From Serinus canaria (lineage: Eukaryota; Chordata; Aves; Passeriformes; Fringillidae): 64,000 nucleotides of DNA. The notes below the pieces were generated by a model. That model was not told the origin of the DNA. It did no database searches and worked only from the letters and a program-made list of their open reading frames with translations. Positions 1-12,602 of this stretch are shown here, piece after piece. The position numbers were made by a program, and so were the translations under genes. Numbering within the stretch: position 1 is the stretch's first letter; each line of letters begins with the position of its first letter. The DNA lies in the NCBI RefSeq assembly GCF_022539315.1, contig NC_066316.1:101550179-101614178 (forward strand), written 5' to 3'.

Positions 1-2756
1 AGGATTTATTAATGCAAACTTACTGCTGTCCTTCTTTATCCCACAGTAATCCTATAGATAGCTGCTGAGGATCACTGTCCAATGCCACTGGATGTTACTC
101 CTCTGTCCAGGAATCCTTCCTCAGCCACTGCCAGAAAAATTAATCTTAAGTCATAATTAAAAGGTTTTGGAAAAAGTATTTTGAAGACAGCCAGTCCTCT
201 CAGTGAGTAGAATGCAGTGGGTTAAAAAAACCCCAAAAAAACTGGGCTTTTTTTAATTACACCAAATAATTCTTCATAATCCTCTATGATCAAGTCCATA
301 TGTGATCAGTGGACTCTGTAGAAGCTGGGTGGGTAGATCTGAGGAAAGATTTCATTGATACATTTTTTCCCAGGGTAAACTCAGCTTTTTTTCTTTTTTT
401 TTTTTTTTGTGAAAATTTCCATTTTGTGTGCAGGAAGTTTTCACTGAAAGAGCTTTGGTATCTGAAATGGCATGTGGCATATCATGGGAGGTGACAGTAG
501 AGTAAATAGGATGCGTGCTAATGAAAGTGAGTTTCCTTCTACACAGTCATTACTTTTGTCATGCTAACTTTCCATATCCTGTAAATATGAATCTCACCTC
601 GAGCAGGAAACACATGTGCACACGTTCTTGTCATAGAAAAAAATGATAGAAGGCAACGTTAGTTGGCACTGAACGTTTAGTCTGCAGTGTTTAGAAAAGT
701 CACAGATATACCACAAGGAGATTTTATTTAGAAAACATGAAGCATAAAGTTGTAAAATAAAAAATGAAAATAAGCTGCAAAATTAATTAGATTTTCTTAA
801 ATAAACCTGAGTGTTCCCTTTTCTTCCAGTTGTAACCATTTCTTGAGCATATAACAGAACCTCCAAAACCCTCTAATAGTGAGGATTCAACTTTGAAGTC
901 TTAAAATGATATGTATGAAGTCTTAAAATGTTATGATACTGTATCTACATAGACACATAACTGTCAAGGGTATGTTTATGTTAGTGCAGGCTGATAAAAC
1001 CCCAACTGCAAACAAAGTACTTGCATGTGTACAGTGACGTGTGTTCCTGTATATACAGAAATATTAAAACTACTTTAAAGCACAGCAAAAGCCCATAACT
1101 TCACAAACAATTGTTCTCAAGGGGACTTTATACCTTGCACAGAAAAACATTGCACAGATTGTATTTTAATAAAGTTTGGGAGTGGAACTTCAGGGAGCCA
1201 TGGGAGAATCCAATGAAGAAAATCTCTGGTAGCTTTAATTACTACCTGCATGCAGCAAGGAAAAATGTGACTCCATTCCTGATTTCCCATTCACAGCTGG
1301 AGCATTAGGACTGTGCTGTGCTATGTGCATCTCAGCAAGTCATAATGGCTGTCATGGCCTGGATAAGTTGCTAAGAACAGCAATAAAGGGCTGGGAAAAT
1401 TGACATAGCTATAGCAGTGATATGTGCTATGAAGGAAAGAAAAAAAAGAAATTTCACAATGTATTTCACTAAATTGTGTTGTGATTATAGAAATCTTTTT
1501 TTTTTTTCCTGTAGCAGCTGTCACCTCAAAACATATAGGTGATGCTCGTAGTGTAAGTGCAAGTTGTATTTGTGACTGAGACTGAAATTAGACATCTTAA
1601 TCTGGAAAGTAGTTTTAAAAATCCCCACTTTATTTCACAGATACCACAATATTTCATCAGATGTGCTTCCTACAGCCTTGGTTGAAACCTTTCCTTGAAA
1701 TTACTATAAATTTAGAGCAAGCATCTACAAATCAAGCCCATTCTAGGAACCAGGAAGAGACTCTCTGCTTCAGCCTGGTGATGAGCATAAGCTGTCAACA
1801 CCTTCTTCGTGCCCATGGAGGGTGGGAGCAGAGCTCTGCCTGCCAGCCCAGCCTCTCCTTGCGATCAAAGCTGCCCTGGAGGTCCCCTGCAAAGGACACA
1901 GCCTATTGAGTGAGCATATTGTTCATTCATTTTCTGCAGAAGGCACCTTGAGGAGGGCTGGGAATCTCTGTGTTTCAAATGAAGTGTCATAGAGCAGCAG
2001 GGTGCGGGGCAGGGAGTGGTTTGGGGAGCACCAAGGGTGCCCTTGCTCTGCCAGCACCAGTCCCCAGTGCCAGAGCCCAGGGTGGGGGAACAGGGTCAGT
2101 CATGGCCCCTGCCATGGTGCCATGTGGCCAAGGCCAGCAAAAAGCAGTCTGTTATAATTATTTAGCAGTATACTTCTGTTAGAAACATGAATTTTAGTGG
2201 AATTTAGTGTCTCTCACGCTCAAGCAAAAAGTTTTCTAAGAAAAGAAAAGCTCCTAAATTCTCTTTTCCCGCTGGTTATGTCAGAAAGTAGTAATTATTT
2301 TTCTTAACTGCTAAAGATCCAGTGACTCTTTTTTGTACATGTCTGTTCTTAACCTTCATCAGAGGCCAGTGTTTCTGTCAGACCTGCAAATGGCTGCAGA
2401 AGCATTTCATCACTTTTTGCCTCAGAGATCCATATGTGGCACTAGAGATACTCAAATGTAGTGTGAGGTCTGTCACAAGTGAAATGTTTGTAGGCAGTTG
2501 TAAAGGCACAGATTGGTTCTTGATCAAACCTTGTATGGCTTTTCTTCTTTATAGATACACACTTGCAGTTACTCTTGTTTATAAGCATGGTAAAGAAAAG
2601 GAACAGAGTGTAGGGCTGGTGGCCCAACTGTGACCAGCGAGGTCACTTGAGAGAAGGCTTAACTGTTCAAAGAACTGGCAAATATGGGTCTTGGCAGCTT
2701 CTGTGCTACCAGTTCTAAAAGCCCTTACAAAAGATTGAGTGAAATAGGATCTCCTT
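1..2756. other. AT-rich non-coding DNA, no gene seen
   Basis: No exon, RNA gene or recognisable transposon is visible. A poly-T run (386-408, broken by one C) lies near the start. About 1,780-2,140 is locally GC-rich and holds two short open frames (1,661-1,909 and 1,970-2,182) of 82 and 70 codons. Neither resembles a known protein or has convincing splice flanks, and open frames of this size are expected by chance where AT-rich stop codons thin out. Confidence 0.7.
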
Positions 2757-2785
2757 AAAAAAAAAAAAAAAGAAAAAAAAGAAAA
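2757..2785. repeat. A-rich simple repeat
   Basis: A run of fifteen A, one G, eight A, one G and further A. It is a low-complexity tract. I see no retroposed gene directly upstream of it, so it is not evidently the tail of a processed pseudogene. Confidence 0.85.
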
Positions 2786-5700
2786 TTACTGCACATACTA
2801 AAGTGCTGATTGTAGAAAGTGACACTAGGAACATTAGATGTTTGTGTCACAGTCAATGAGGACAGCCCTTAAGAGTCATCGCACGTTGTTAAAATGTTGC
2901 TACTTTTTTTTTTTTTTTTTTTTTTTTTCCCCTTTTGGGATGCCTTGTAACAGAGTCAGACCAGTTATGGTAGCAGGCTTAGGGTGCAGGAGGTATTCAT
3001 TCCATCTGTGACAATATTTGTAATAGAACATTCCTGGGAGGTCTACTGGCTTATTTCAAGATGATCTTTTTTATAGATACTATCTTTCATATGAATACAT
3101 GTTTAAAGCTTTTTTTCCCCTTTGTTCCCTTTTTTTTTTTGTGAAAAAATCTAGGATGCAAAATTCAAGACAGCAAAATAAATTCAATATTCACAACTTT
3201 CCCAGAGACACAATAGTTATAGATAATATAGAATGCATGGAGGTGCAACAAAAAATGCCATGTTACAATATTCATCAATGTGCTTTAAAAGTAGAGCCAA
3301 AAAGAATTCCTTAGTAACATAATATCCCTTTTAATAAAGACTCACATCTCCCTGACTACTGCAAACCACAGGTTATTTTTTGCTATCTCTTTTTCCTGTC
3401 TATTTTTTTCTGGGTCTCTCAGTTTTCCATTGTGAAAGAAATAGCAAGGTGTTAAACATAACTTTAATCCATTACTGTGGTATCCAACTCTTGCAAGTTC
3501 CAAGCTTTGGGGATGTAGAATCAGGTCATCCAACTGGGAGTTGCTAAAGTGAGCAGCCTTCTTGTTAAGAAGGCATACAAATCTTCTTACGAGTAAACCA
3601 TACTGCCATAAAGGCTTAGAAAACACAGTTTTCATGTAAATACTAGTAACATTTATCCAATATTTTGATTCTAAAGATTTCTCTCATCCTTTGTCTGACT
3701 AACTAATAGACACTTCACAGTCCTCTTAAGTGGACACTGAAGGGTATACCTCCTTCAATATTAAATCTCCATGCTGCACAAGACCTGGCACAAATCTGAA
3801 CTCACTAAGTTCTTCTGAACTGCCTGTGAAGGACATTCCGGTTTAGTCCTCCATGTCTTTTCCTTCTTTAAGGATTTCTTGGTCCTCAACTCCATCAGGA
3901 AGGTATTTTCAGCTTTCTTGTCATTTTGTGGTTGTTCAGCCCCTTGAGCTTTAGCAACTTGCATATGCATGTGTCTTGGCCAAATGCAGTAATTTATTGT
4001 CTAGCAGTAAACATGTGGCATTTTCTTGACACCAAATCCAGTCTGACAGTGAAGCTCCCTCATCCCCTTCATCCCTGCTTTCTACTCTTTCTTCTGCTCC
4101 TGTTTGCTGAACTTTTAGACTCTGCCAGTTATTTTTTACTTCAGTAATTTCACTGATCTGTGTACAATCCAGTTTCACTAGGAATTGTATTTGCATAAAG
4201 GAAGATTTGATGAACTAGATCAAAAATGAAGAGGATTATTCTATGCTGAACAAAGCACTTGCTAAAATATTCATCCCAGCAAGGCCTCATTCAACTCTGA
4301 GTCTTTGTTTAGAGGACAGAGTAAATTTAGGTCTAGGACTCCTAGTACCAGAACAAAATAATCACATGATAATCATAATTATTCTATTATAAACCAGCTG
4401 TGTAAATTCAAGCCTTTTTAAATGATTAATTTAGGTGAGGAATGGACCTTGCACTGCTAGGTTTTATGCATAGTACGTAATTGTCTGTCTGGTCCCCCTT
4501 GTGCTGCATTAAATGTTTGCTGTTCTCCTGTGTTCAGAATGGCAGAAAGACATAAAGCCAACAATTCCTGTGCCATGTGTTTGAGACTAATGCTGTGAAA
4601 GCATGATTATCTGCTTCTTTCTAAATCAAATAATTTTAAAATGCTCAATTGAATATTGATGATGTACCTATTTTCCCACAGTAAAACTTTTCACTTGTTG
4701 AGACTTACAAACAATAACATGCAAAATGACTATCATACTTCACACAAATATGCAAGTGAAATTAATCTTTCTGACTTCTGACAACACTGTGGTAACAAGT
4801 CGCTTTGGAAGGAATGCAGCTCCTCCCTCCAATTCTGTCCTTGAGGGATACCACACTGCATGATTCATCTGACCTGACTTTAGATGTGTGCACCTGACTT
4901 AGCCATCCTGTATAAACAATCAGGAGAAATGGGCATGTGATTCATCTGACCTATTTTGACCACGTACTTTAGGACACATTTAATTGCAGTCTAAAAATGT
5001 GTCATAGCCTCCTTGACTAGAAAATTATTCCATGAGATCAGATCATATAGAAGTATGTAAAATAGGACAGATGAATACCATTTGAACTATCTGAAAGCAG
5101 AGACTAGACTATGTAAGACATAATCTTGCATAGGGGAAAAAAGAAGGATACTAAAGCTACTCAGTGCCAGGAAAATTATAGATGTTGGGTGCTTGCTGGG
5201 CCATTTTTGTGCTGTAAAGGGATACTGAAACTCAAAATATCCTCTGTTCACTTGCTCACACATAAATAACCACTGTTTTTTTGGATGCCTTGCATATTTA
5301 GAAGCCTTGAAGAGCTGTGTCAAATACAAAGATGATCCAGGCCATTCTGCAGTGGCAGGTAGGGACCAAGTCAACACTAACCCCTATCTAACAATTCTAG
5401 AAGTCAAGGTGTGGACAATCACATCAGCTCTCTAATGGTCTTCTAGAAGTACAACTGGGGTTGAATTCAGCTCAAGATGGAGGCACCTATGCTTCTGTAG
5501 GAGTCTGTACGTGTGCTTGGTTTTTATTATTGTTTGACAAGACTATCCAGTCCAGAGGATGTTATCAATGAAAGAGACTTTATCAAGTGAGGTACAGACC
5601 TGGAACCCTCCCCAGGTTCCTGTCCAGCTAAGCTAATTTGTGCTGTTCTATATAGAGCTATATAGCAAATTGTATTGACTACACATTGACCTCCAGTGTT

Positions 5701-7065
5701 CCCAGTCAAAATGTTGTTGCTATACACCTACCTTGGCATATTTAATGAATAAATAAAACTCCCATATCTTCAATAGCACCCATTTTATCATGATGGCAAA
5801 ATTCACACCTTTTAATGTGACGTTTGAGCTGTTACTATCTTCTCTCTGTACTGTGCTATAGAATGCTGTTTCTGTGCTGTAAAAGTCAATCAATTATAGT
5901 AGACTTATTTGGTCATATTGAAATGTTACCAGTTACCTTAATGCAGGTATAAGAAAAGAAAAAAAGTCCAGTTTCAAGACCAATAAATGCTGGTTTATTT
6001 CTATTCTTCAAAACATTGGTTTTCCATTTTAAAATATTATTTTGTTTCTTGTACAGTTTTTAATGAATGTTGTGAATTACCAGAAATATTTAAATGTAAT
6101 TTGTGACATGTTTCATAAAAAAAAATAAATAAATATGTAAATATATAAATATACATGGAATAGGCATAACATGCTTCATATTTGCATGTGGCAATTTAGA
6201 AGTACACTTCTAACAGAATTATGATTTTTTTCCATAATTCAACTCAATTTATTTCTAGATTTAGAGTATGCATTTATTACTATTTACATAAATGTTTAAT
6301 GTCATTTAGATCATAAGCACTGGAAAAAAAGTGTCTTTTCCATAAAGGTATAACACAAATGAATATTCCTTAATCCAGAGATTTCTACATTCTTCCAGCC
6401 TTATCCTCTGAAAAATATCAAGAGGTGAATTTTTCAGGTAAAGGCATTGCCCACAATTTTACTCAGAACTCTGAATATAAATACTTCCTAGATTATATGA
6501 ATATTGAAAAATGATAAGGTTTATGAAGGTCTTAAAACCATGACAATATTTATTCCCCTACTTACTGTGACAAGAAATCAATTATTAAATAAAGATTTGG
6601 ATCTGGCTTAAAATTTATGCACATTTGAGGCAATTTACTCTCTGTTACTGCAAGTGCATTTTATAGATCTTGTTGCTTAGAGACATGACAAGGCTGGACT
6701 ATCTGCAGAATACGCTCTACAAACACATATTTCAGTGTCCTGAGCCAATCTTCCAAACACTATGTCTGTTTTTCCCCCCTCTTGTCTCTCCTCCCTTCTC
6801 AGCAAACACAGAAAGATCTGAGCTGAGAAACCCTTTGCCAAGATTCACACTTATTATTCGCTTCCTGTCTTTAATGGATTAAAGTATTCCAAACCCCTGA
6901 TGCTACTCCCCCTTTTTTGGTTTTTTTTTTTTGCTGCTTTCCTTCTCCATGAAGGCTGATAAAATAATGCCTGAATTTTTTTTTCCCAATAGTAGAGAGG
7001 AATGGACTTTGATCAATGAAGTCATAGCTTTTCAAGACAGACTGTGCCAGTGCACTCCACCACAA
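2786..7065. other. AT-rich non-coding DNA, no gene seen
   Basis: Contains a 25-base poly-T run at 2,904-2,928 and an AAAT-rich stretch at about 6,116-6,155. All open frames are under 100 codons, on both strands, with no recognisable domain. No transposon family was recognised in this interval, although old diverged copies could be missed by eye. Confidence 0.7.
2904..2928. repeat. poly-T homopolymer
   Basis: Twenty-five consecutive T. It is a simple repeat, probably length-variable between individuals and prone to assembly or sequencing error. Confidence 0.9.
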
Positions 7066-7341
7066 TGGGTGGTGGTGTGGGTGTCAATCTCTTTTCCCAA
7101 GTAACAAGGAACAGGATGTCAGGAAATGGCCTCAAGTTGCACCAGGGTAGGTTTAGATTGGATATTAGGAAAAATCTATTCACTAGAAGAGTTGTCAAAC
7201 GTAGGGACAGGGAAATGAGTCACCGTCCCTGCAGGCATGTAGATGTGGTGCTTAGGGACATGGTGTAGTGCTGGACTTGGCAGTTCTGGGCTGATGGCTG
7301 AACTCAATCTTAAAGTCTTTTCCAACCCAAATGATTCTACA
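7066..7341 (+). mobile_element. CR1 LINE, 5'-truncated 3' end
   Basis: This matches the 3' untranslated region of avian CR1 non-LTR retrotransposons. Landmarks in order are the 'GGAAATGGCCTCAAGTTGCA' block near 7,124, 'TTAGATTGGATATTAGGAAA' near 7,151, 'GATGTGGTGCTTAGGGACAT' near 7,242, and a terminal 'TCTTTTCCAACC' followed by ATGATTCTA. Compared with the usual consensus, the part between 'GTTGTCAAAC' and 'GTAGATGTGGTG' is shortened by roughly 30 bases. The terminal octamer survives as a single degraded copy. No coding sequence remains. It is closest in type to the inserted CR1 at 22,191-22,396 and the copy at 36,528. Confidence 0.93.
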
Positions 7342-10029
7342 GTTAAGAAAGGGCTGGGAAATGTTTTAGAATAGCAAATTAATACTTTTTAGAAAGGCTT
7401 CTAGCAATGCTTAACAAATTTGATGTTTCATACTTGAGGTAATATTGTTGTACACAGACATGACCATTTTGTAGCTAAATACTTTCTTTTCTGTTCCACA
7501 TACAGAGGTAAAAAAAAATATGGGTAATATTTAAATAATCCAAAAAGGAAATAATTTCATACATCGCTTTAAATTCAGCATAGATTTTCCTTTTATTGTT
7601 TGCTTTATTTGAAGACACAGCTTTACTTGTGATGAATTGCAACTCAAAACTCAGTCAAAGGTCTTAGGCATGTTTTCCTAAGACATGCCTGACAAATATT
7701 GTAAATTGACATTTTCCCACAAGAGAGAAAGTTGCCCTGCCCTGTACTGACATAAAGACAGGCTGTACATTAATTGGGTGACATGCTCCCCAGCTGGACT
7801 TGTACACAGAACTTAAGGCTGCTAACCAGGCAAAGATTTAATGGCCTACATTTTCTCAGTGAAGTCAGTGGGAATGAATGCCTTCTTCCATAGACCTTTG
7901 GGAACACAGTGTCCTCTGAGAAATGCAAAGAAGGTCTAGGACCAGACCTTCCAGGTAAAATTGATCTTGACATTCATGGAGGAATGTGAGTAATAAAGCT
8001 ACTTGAGCTTTATGGAGCAACCCACTAATAGAAGAGGCACAACTTTTTAGGTCTGAATAATCATCAGCTGTCTTAAGTTTCAACCAACAATACCAAACTG
8101 AATGTATTGGGTGTGCCCAAGAAGTTCTTTTGATCCACCTTCCTCCCAGCTTGAAACAAATTTCTCCGGGATGGAAACACGGTGCTCTGAGTCACGCTGT
8201 TGCTCTGGGGAGTTTGGGTACAATTCTTCTCAGACCTGTCAATAATGTCAATACACACATTCTGCACAAATGTCTAAGTGCCCATACTATAGAATTCCTT
8301 TCTTCTGGAAAACACTTTTTCTGACCAGAGAAACCAGTGTAGATGAATTTTTTCTTTCAAAGGAAAGAAAAAGGTTGAGGAATGCTGCGAGGACAAATAT
8401 TTCCTCAATCTTAAGTCTTACAATGAAAGCTTTAAATACTAGACAATCTTAATGAGTTCATTTCCAGGCCCTCTCAACCTCTGGATAATATTGAGGCAAA
8501 TATGTCATTGCTGAATGAGTTCTAGCCTATTTCTATGGAATCTGCTATTTAGCAAATTTTAATTTTTTTTCATGTATAAATATAATTTGATATTTATAAG
8601 CCTATACATGTATATTTTTGCTGGTTATATTTTATCATCTCTGTTAATCTATTAGTAGTTTTAGGACAAATAAAATCAAGCTGATGGCATGAAGCAGTGC
8701 CATCTTGTGGCACTCATCACTTGTATGGTTATTACCTGATTTTTCTGTTCTATTACTTGAGAAAGATGACATTTTCGAGAGTTTTAATTTCTGTTGTGAT
8801 ACAAGAAAACCCCCTGATTTTAAGGTCTTTAAGATTATTCTTGAAGTGTTGTTTAAGAAAACAGTAAAATAAAATCTCCCTGTTCACCCAGGAACATTTT
8901 TGAGATATTTTATTTCCCTTTAAAAAAATTTTCATATCATTAAGTAGAAAGAAAAAGTCCTTATAGCTTCTAAAAGATATTTCAGGATTTGAAGATAAAC
9001 AAACTGTCATATTATGCTGTGAAAATATGTGGTTGAGAAGGTAGCTTGACAGGTCGCCCTCATAAAAATGGTTTTTGTGGGATATAATTTATTTGCAATA
9101 TGTAAAAAATATTCTGGATATAAATGTATTGTACATAAACACTAAATATCTGAATTAAAAATGGTTAAAAAACCCTCTGTATACTATTACATCCATCCAC
9201 TCTGTAGCTGACTATTTTTATTCCCCAGAACTGTGGAACTAACCAATTTTCCCCTTTCTTTACTCTGAGTTACTCCCAATGGGAATTTTAGAAACTGGGT
9301 AGGAGGAATCTGATTCACTGTTTATGAGTATGATATGCATAAATAAATTAAAGGATTAGGAGTGGAGCCTTCTTTTGACTTCTGTTCTCTGCTTGACCTT
9401 GAGTTAGAAAAGGTAGCTTGAGATTTTCAAAAGCATTTAGCCTTGACCCAGTTCTCCTCTAATTAAATCATTCCTAAAACTCCCACTCAGTAAGAGGTCA
9501 TTTAGGCCATAACTGCGGACTTAAAAATTAGTTCAGTTGCTTATTTATGCTTCAGTTCCTCCCCTCTGCATAATGTAATAATTATCTGCTCTGTAGGAGT
9601 TCTACAAACTTCATTAGTGTTGGATAAAACTGACTGCAGCAGTGCAAAGGGGAGTGTGCTTCTACTGCAGTTGCATTTGCTGTGTCTTCATCATGGCATT
9701 TTGTTGTATAGCTCTTAGGAGGGGTTCTCCAGCTTACAGAACTTTGTTAAGACATTATCTTTAAAATAGATAACATGGCTTACAAGTTACATTTATTAAT
9801 TAAATAACAACTGCAGTTAATGACACATTTTCTCTGGAAATTCAGTTACAGTCGAACACAACAACATTACAATTATATTAGAGCAACACAATACCCAGCA
9901 GCGTTTGGTTTGTGTGCAACTGGTTTGTATGTATTGCAGTGAAGCCTAAGAACATCAAGGACTGTACTAGTAAGACCACAGGCACTGGAAGAGGGATGTG
10001 ATTGCTGCTGGCTACTCAGTGTACTAGTC
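7342..10029. other. Non-coding DNA between two CR1 copies
   Basis: No gene seen. 7,661-7,690 holds short overlapping inverted repeats (GTCTTAGG with CCTAAGAC, and AGGCATGT with ACATGCCT). Around 7,852-7,880 is a 'GAAGTCAGTGGGAAT' motif like one common in old amniote repeats. 9,418-9,625 contains a possible MIR-like relic, listed separately. 8,560-8,625 is very AT-rich. Confidence 0.6.
9538..9625 (+). mobile_element. Possible ancient MIR-like SINE relic
   Basis: The order 'CTTCAGTT-CCTC...CTCTG', an A/T-rich 'ATAATGTAATAATTAT' and then 'CTGTAGGAGTT' follows the central part of MIR-type SINEs (CTCAGTTTCCTCATCTGTAA, then ATAATAAT, then CTACCTCATAGG). Such relics are known in amniote genomes including birds. 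The match is diverged and was judged by eye from remembered consensus, so it is only suggestive. Confidence 0.3.
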
Positions 10030-10555
10030 CCAAGACTGCCTTGAAAGTACTACCTCCCATTTTGTGCTTCTCAGCACAAAGAAGACCCTGATTAACTGAG
10101 CTGAGTGTGGCAGAGGGCCATCAAGATCATTGGGGGACTGGCACATGAGACATGGAGACACTTGTAGAGAGATGGGTTTGTCCAGCCCATAGAAGAGCAA
10201 ACTGCTTTTTTTCCCACAGTTTAGTGAGTGTGTACAGTGATGATGGAGCCAGATTCCTCTTAGAGATGCACAGCCTCCAGTGCTGGGGGAAATGGGCACA
10301 AGCTGCAGACAGCTAAAATCCCAATTAAGAAGGAAGACAAAGCCAATTACTATAATGAGGGTAATAAATCACTGGAATGGGTTGCCCAGAGGGACTGTGG
10401 GATCTTGATCCTTAGATACAAAGCTTGGCTTGACAAAGTCCTGACCACCTTATGGCTTCAAGTTGGATTCAGCTTTGCAAGTGGCTCTAGCTTGAGTGAG
10501 GAGCTGGATACATGACTTCCAAAGATCTATTTCAACCTATTTTATGGCACAACTC
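10030..10555 (+). mobile_element. CR1 LINE, older diverged 3' portion
   Basis: This is a diverged CR1 fragment on the + strand. Recognisable blocks are 'GGCAGAGGGCCATCAAGATC' (near 10,109), 'GATGGAGCCAGATTCCTCTT' (near 10,242), 'AATGGGCACAAGCTGCAGAC' (near 10,290), 'CACTGGAATGGGTTGCCCAG' (near 10,370) and a decayed 3' tail with 'TCTATTTCAACCTATTTTATGG'-like sequence near 10,528. The C-terminal coding part and the 3' UTR are present but full of stops. Divergence is clearly higher than for the copies at 28,300 and 60,560, so it belongs to an older subfamily or insertion. Confidence 0.85.
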
Positions 10556-12284
10556 CCTGATTTCACCTCAGTAAATGTGTTTTAATGTTATCAGACATTG
10601 AAAGAACATTTTCATGCAATAAGAACATCAGCTTCCTCACTCTTTCCATAAATCTTAAATGGTTTTGTTTCTACTTCAGTTGGATCACAGTGGCAATAGT
10701 GCTGTGCCATCTGGAGTAAATTAACAACAATAGTGCTGTTGATTTCGTTTTTTGATGATGGTGTAAAATGATTTCTCACTTTTTTATTTTGACCCCCAGC
10801 AATCTATTTCTTTGCTTATAAACCCCTGAATATTATCTTTTGGAATGCTAGGGCAATCACAATGGGACTAAGGAAGGAAAAAGAAAACATTTTCTTAATC
10901 TTTTTCATTTCAGAAAAGAAAGTCTCTAAGGAAATTATGAGGGTGTTTTAACATTCACAATAATGGTTCTTGATGTACCCTTTGCAGACACATACTATTA
11001 TCTAGACTCCCATATTCTTCATATAGTCCCAATAAAATCCAAAGTAGAAGAAATTTGTTTATTGTAAACACTGTATATGGTATATTTGATTTGGCCTATA
11101 TATCCTGTGATAGCAAATGAAAACTAACAAGTGGAAATTGTCCTGAAGTGGTTTCTGTTTGGAATATGCTCTTTATGGAATAAGTAGCTTGCATTTTAGG
11201 GCACATGGATAGAATCCCTCTCAAATATGATTCAAGACATGTTCTGTTTTGCTCCTTCCCTCTGCACTAGTTAGTTTTTCCTTTGCCTTTAGCAACACCT
11301 CCATTTGCCTCAGTTTTCAGGGGATTGTGGCAAAAAACAAAAGACAATTCTGGAAGAGAGGGTTCCTTCTTTATCTCATTCTCTCTTCAAAGTATAGCTC
11401 TGTCAAGGATACTTTTCTGCTCAAAAATGTTTTGTTCTCTTCATAACTGTATCAGGTCCACACAGATAATGATTGTATTTTAGTGACTCAGCACAGATAA
11501 CAATGTACAATATTGCTATATTTCCCCCGAGATTTGCATGAACACCTGCCAAACCCCCTAATGTTTGCAAAATTATAAATATATAAAATTAATGTCCACC
11601 AGTGGGGACACTTTAATATCACAGCTTACATACACATAGTTTGAAAGGCTTCTAAAGTAGGTGTCTTGAGGATTACAAATGAGATCAGATTGTGTTTTCC
11701 TTGTACAAGTCTAATAGGCTCTAATGGGGAGGTACTAGAGTCAGTGAAATTTTGGAGAAACATTTTGGAGAAACTGTTGGGATTTTCTAAGGAGCAAACA
11801 CATCAGATTGTAGTCACAAGGCAGGGTGGTAAGCCTAAAACAAAGTGGAAGGTTAAACCCCTCTTCTTACACCTTTTAACACCAAGTAAACATGAGTCTG
11901 ATAATTCGGATTAGAGCTTGTCTTTGTCCAGACACACTCTGTGCCTGTCTGGAGGTAAGAGCAGATTAGTGCCTGATACAGGAGCACTCAGCTGCACCAC
12001 TGACCACTGATTTATTTTAGCACTTCCAACACTGATGCAATCCATGACCTACTGAGTGCCTCTCCTGTGTTTAAAAATAAATTATAAAACATATGTCAGT
12101 TGCCTATGTAATCTGAGAATTGGGAGGATATTTATATTAAAGGTGGTGTCTGTATGTGACAGCAGGGTCTGCCTCACTCAGCTGGTGTGTGTGAATAACC
12201 TGTTCTCACTCCAGGGAGGGATATTAGTGCAGGCTGGCAACATCCAGCAGATGGTGCTCAGAACAAACAAAATGAAATATATCA
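10556..12284. other. Non-coding DNA, no gene seen
   Basis: AT-rich sequence with a small direct repeat of 'CAATAGTGCTGT' near 10,694 and 10,729, and a 13-bp tandem duplication ('TTTTGGAGAAAC') at about 11,749-11,775. The open frame at 11,666-11,914 (82 codons) has no recognisable domain. No transposon was recognised. Confidence 0.65.
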
Positions 12285-12450
12285 AGAGAAAAGAAGAAGA
12301 CAAAGATGAAGAAAAAGAAGAAGAAGAAGAAAGAAGAAGAAGAAAGAAGAAAGAAGAAAGAAGAAAGAAGAAGAAGAAGAAGAAGAAGAAGAAGAAAAGG
12401 AGGAGAAAGAGGAGGAGGAGGAGGAAGAAGCAGAAGCAGCAGGGAAAGAT
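12285..12450 (+). repeat. GAA/GAAA/GAG polypurine tract
   Basis: About 165 bases that are almost entirely A and G on the + strand, built from GAA, GAAA and GGA units with only scattered T or C. Mirror-symmetric polypurine tracts of this kind can form triplex (H-DNA) structures; that is known chemistry, not shown here. A reading frame across it (12,056-12,475) translates to a Lys/Arg/Glu-only tail and is an artefact of the repeat. The tract is probably unstable in length. Confidence 0.95.
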
Positions 12451-12479
12451 TGTTGTTGTTTATATTTCCCTGTGACTAA

Positions 12480-12602
12480 CTATTTTGGTGGGTTTTAAGG
12501 GTTTTTTGTGATTTTTTAAAAAATTTGTTTGTTTTGGAGCTTTTTATGTTTGTTTTGGTTTGGATTTTTATGGTTTCTTTTGTTTGTTTGTTTCTTTTAT
12601 GA
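12480..12602. repeat. T/G-rich low-complexity tract
   Basis: Directly downstream of the polypurine tract, the + strand becomes dominated by TTTG, GTTT and TGG units with few C. It contains 'TTTTGTTTGTTTGTTTC' near 12,580. It is simple low-complexity DNA and the strand asymmetry is the opposite of the preceding tract. Confidence 0.75.

Noticed and set aside
7661..7690. Overlapping 8-bp inverted repeats
   Set aside because: Short and expected occasionally by chance; noted only in the interval entry.
12056..12475. 139-codon frame ending in a long Lys/Arg/Glu tail
   Set aside because: The tail is a direct translation of the GAA/GAAA polypurine repeat; the upstream part has no recognisable domain.
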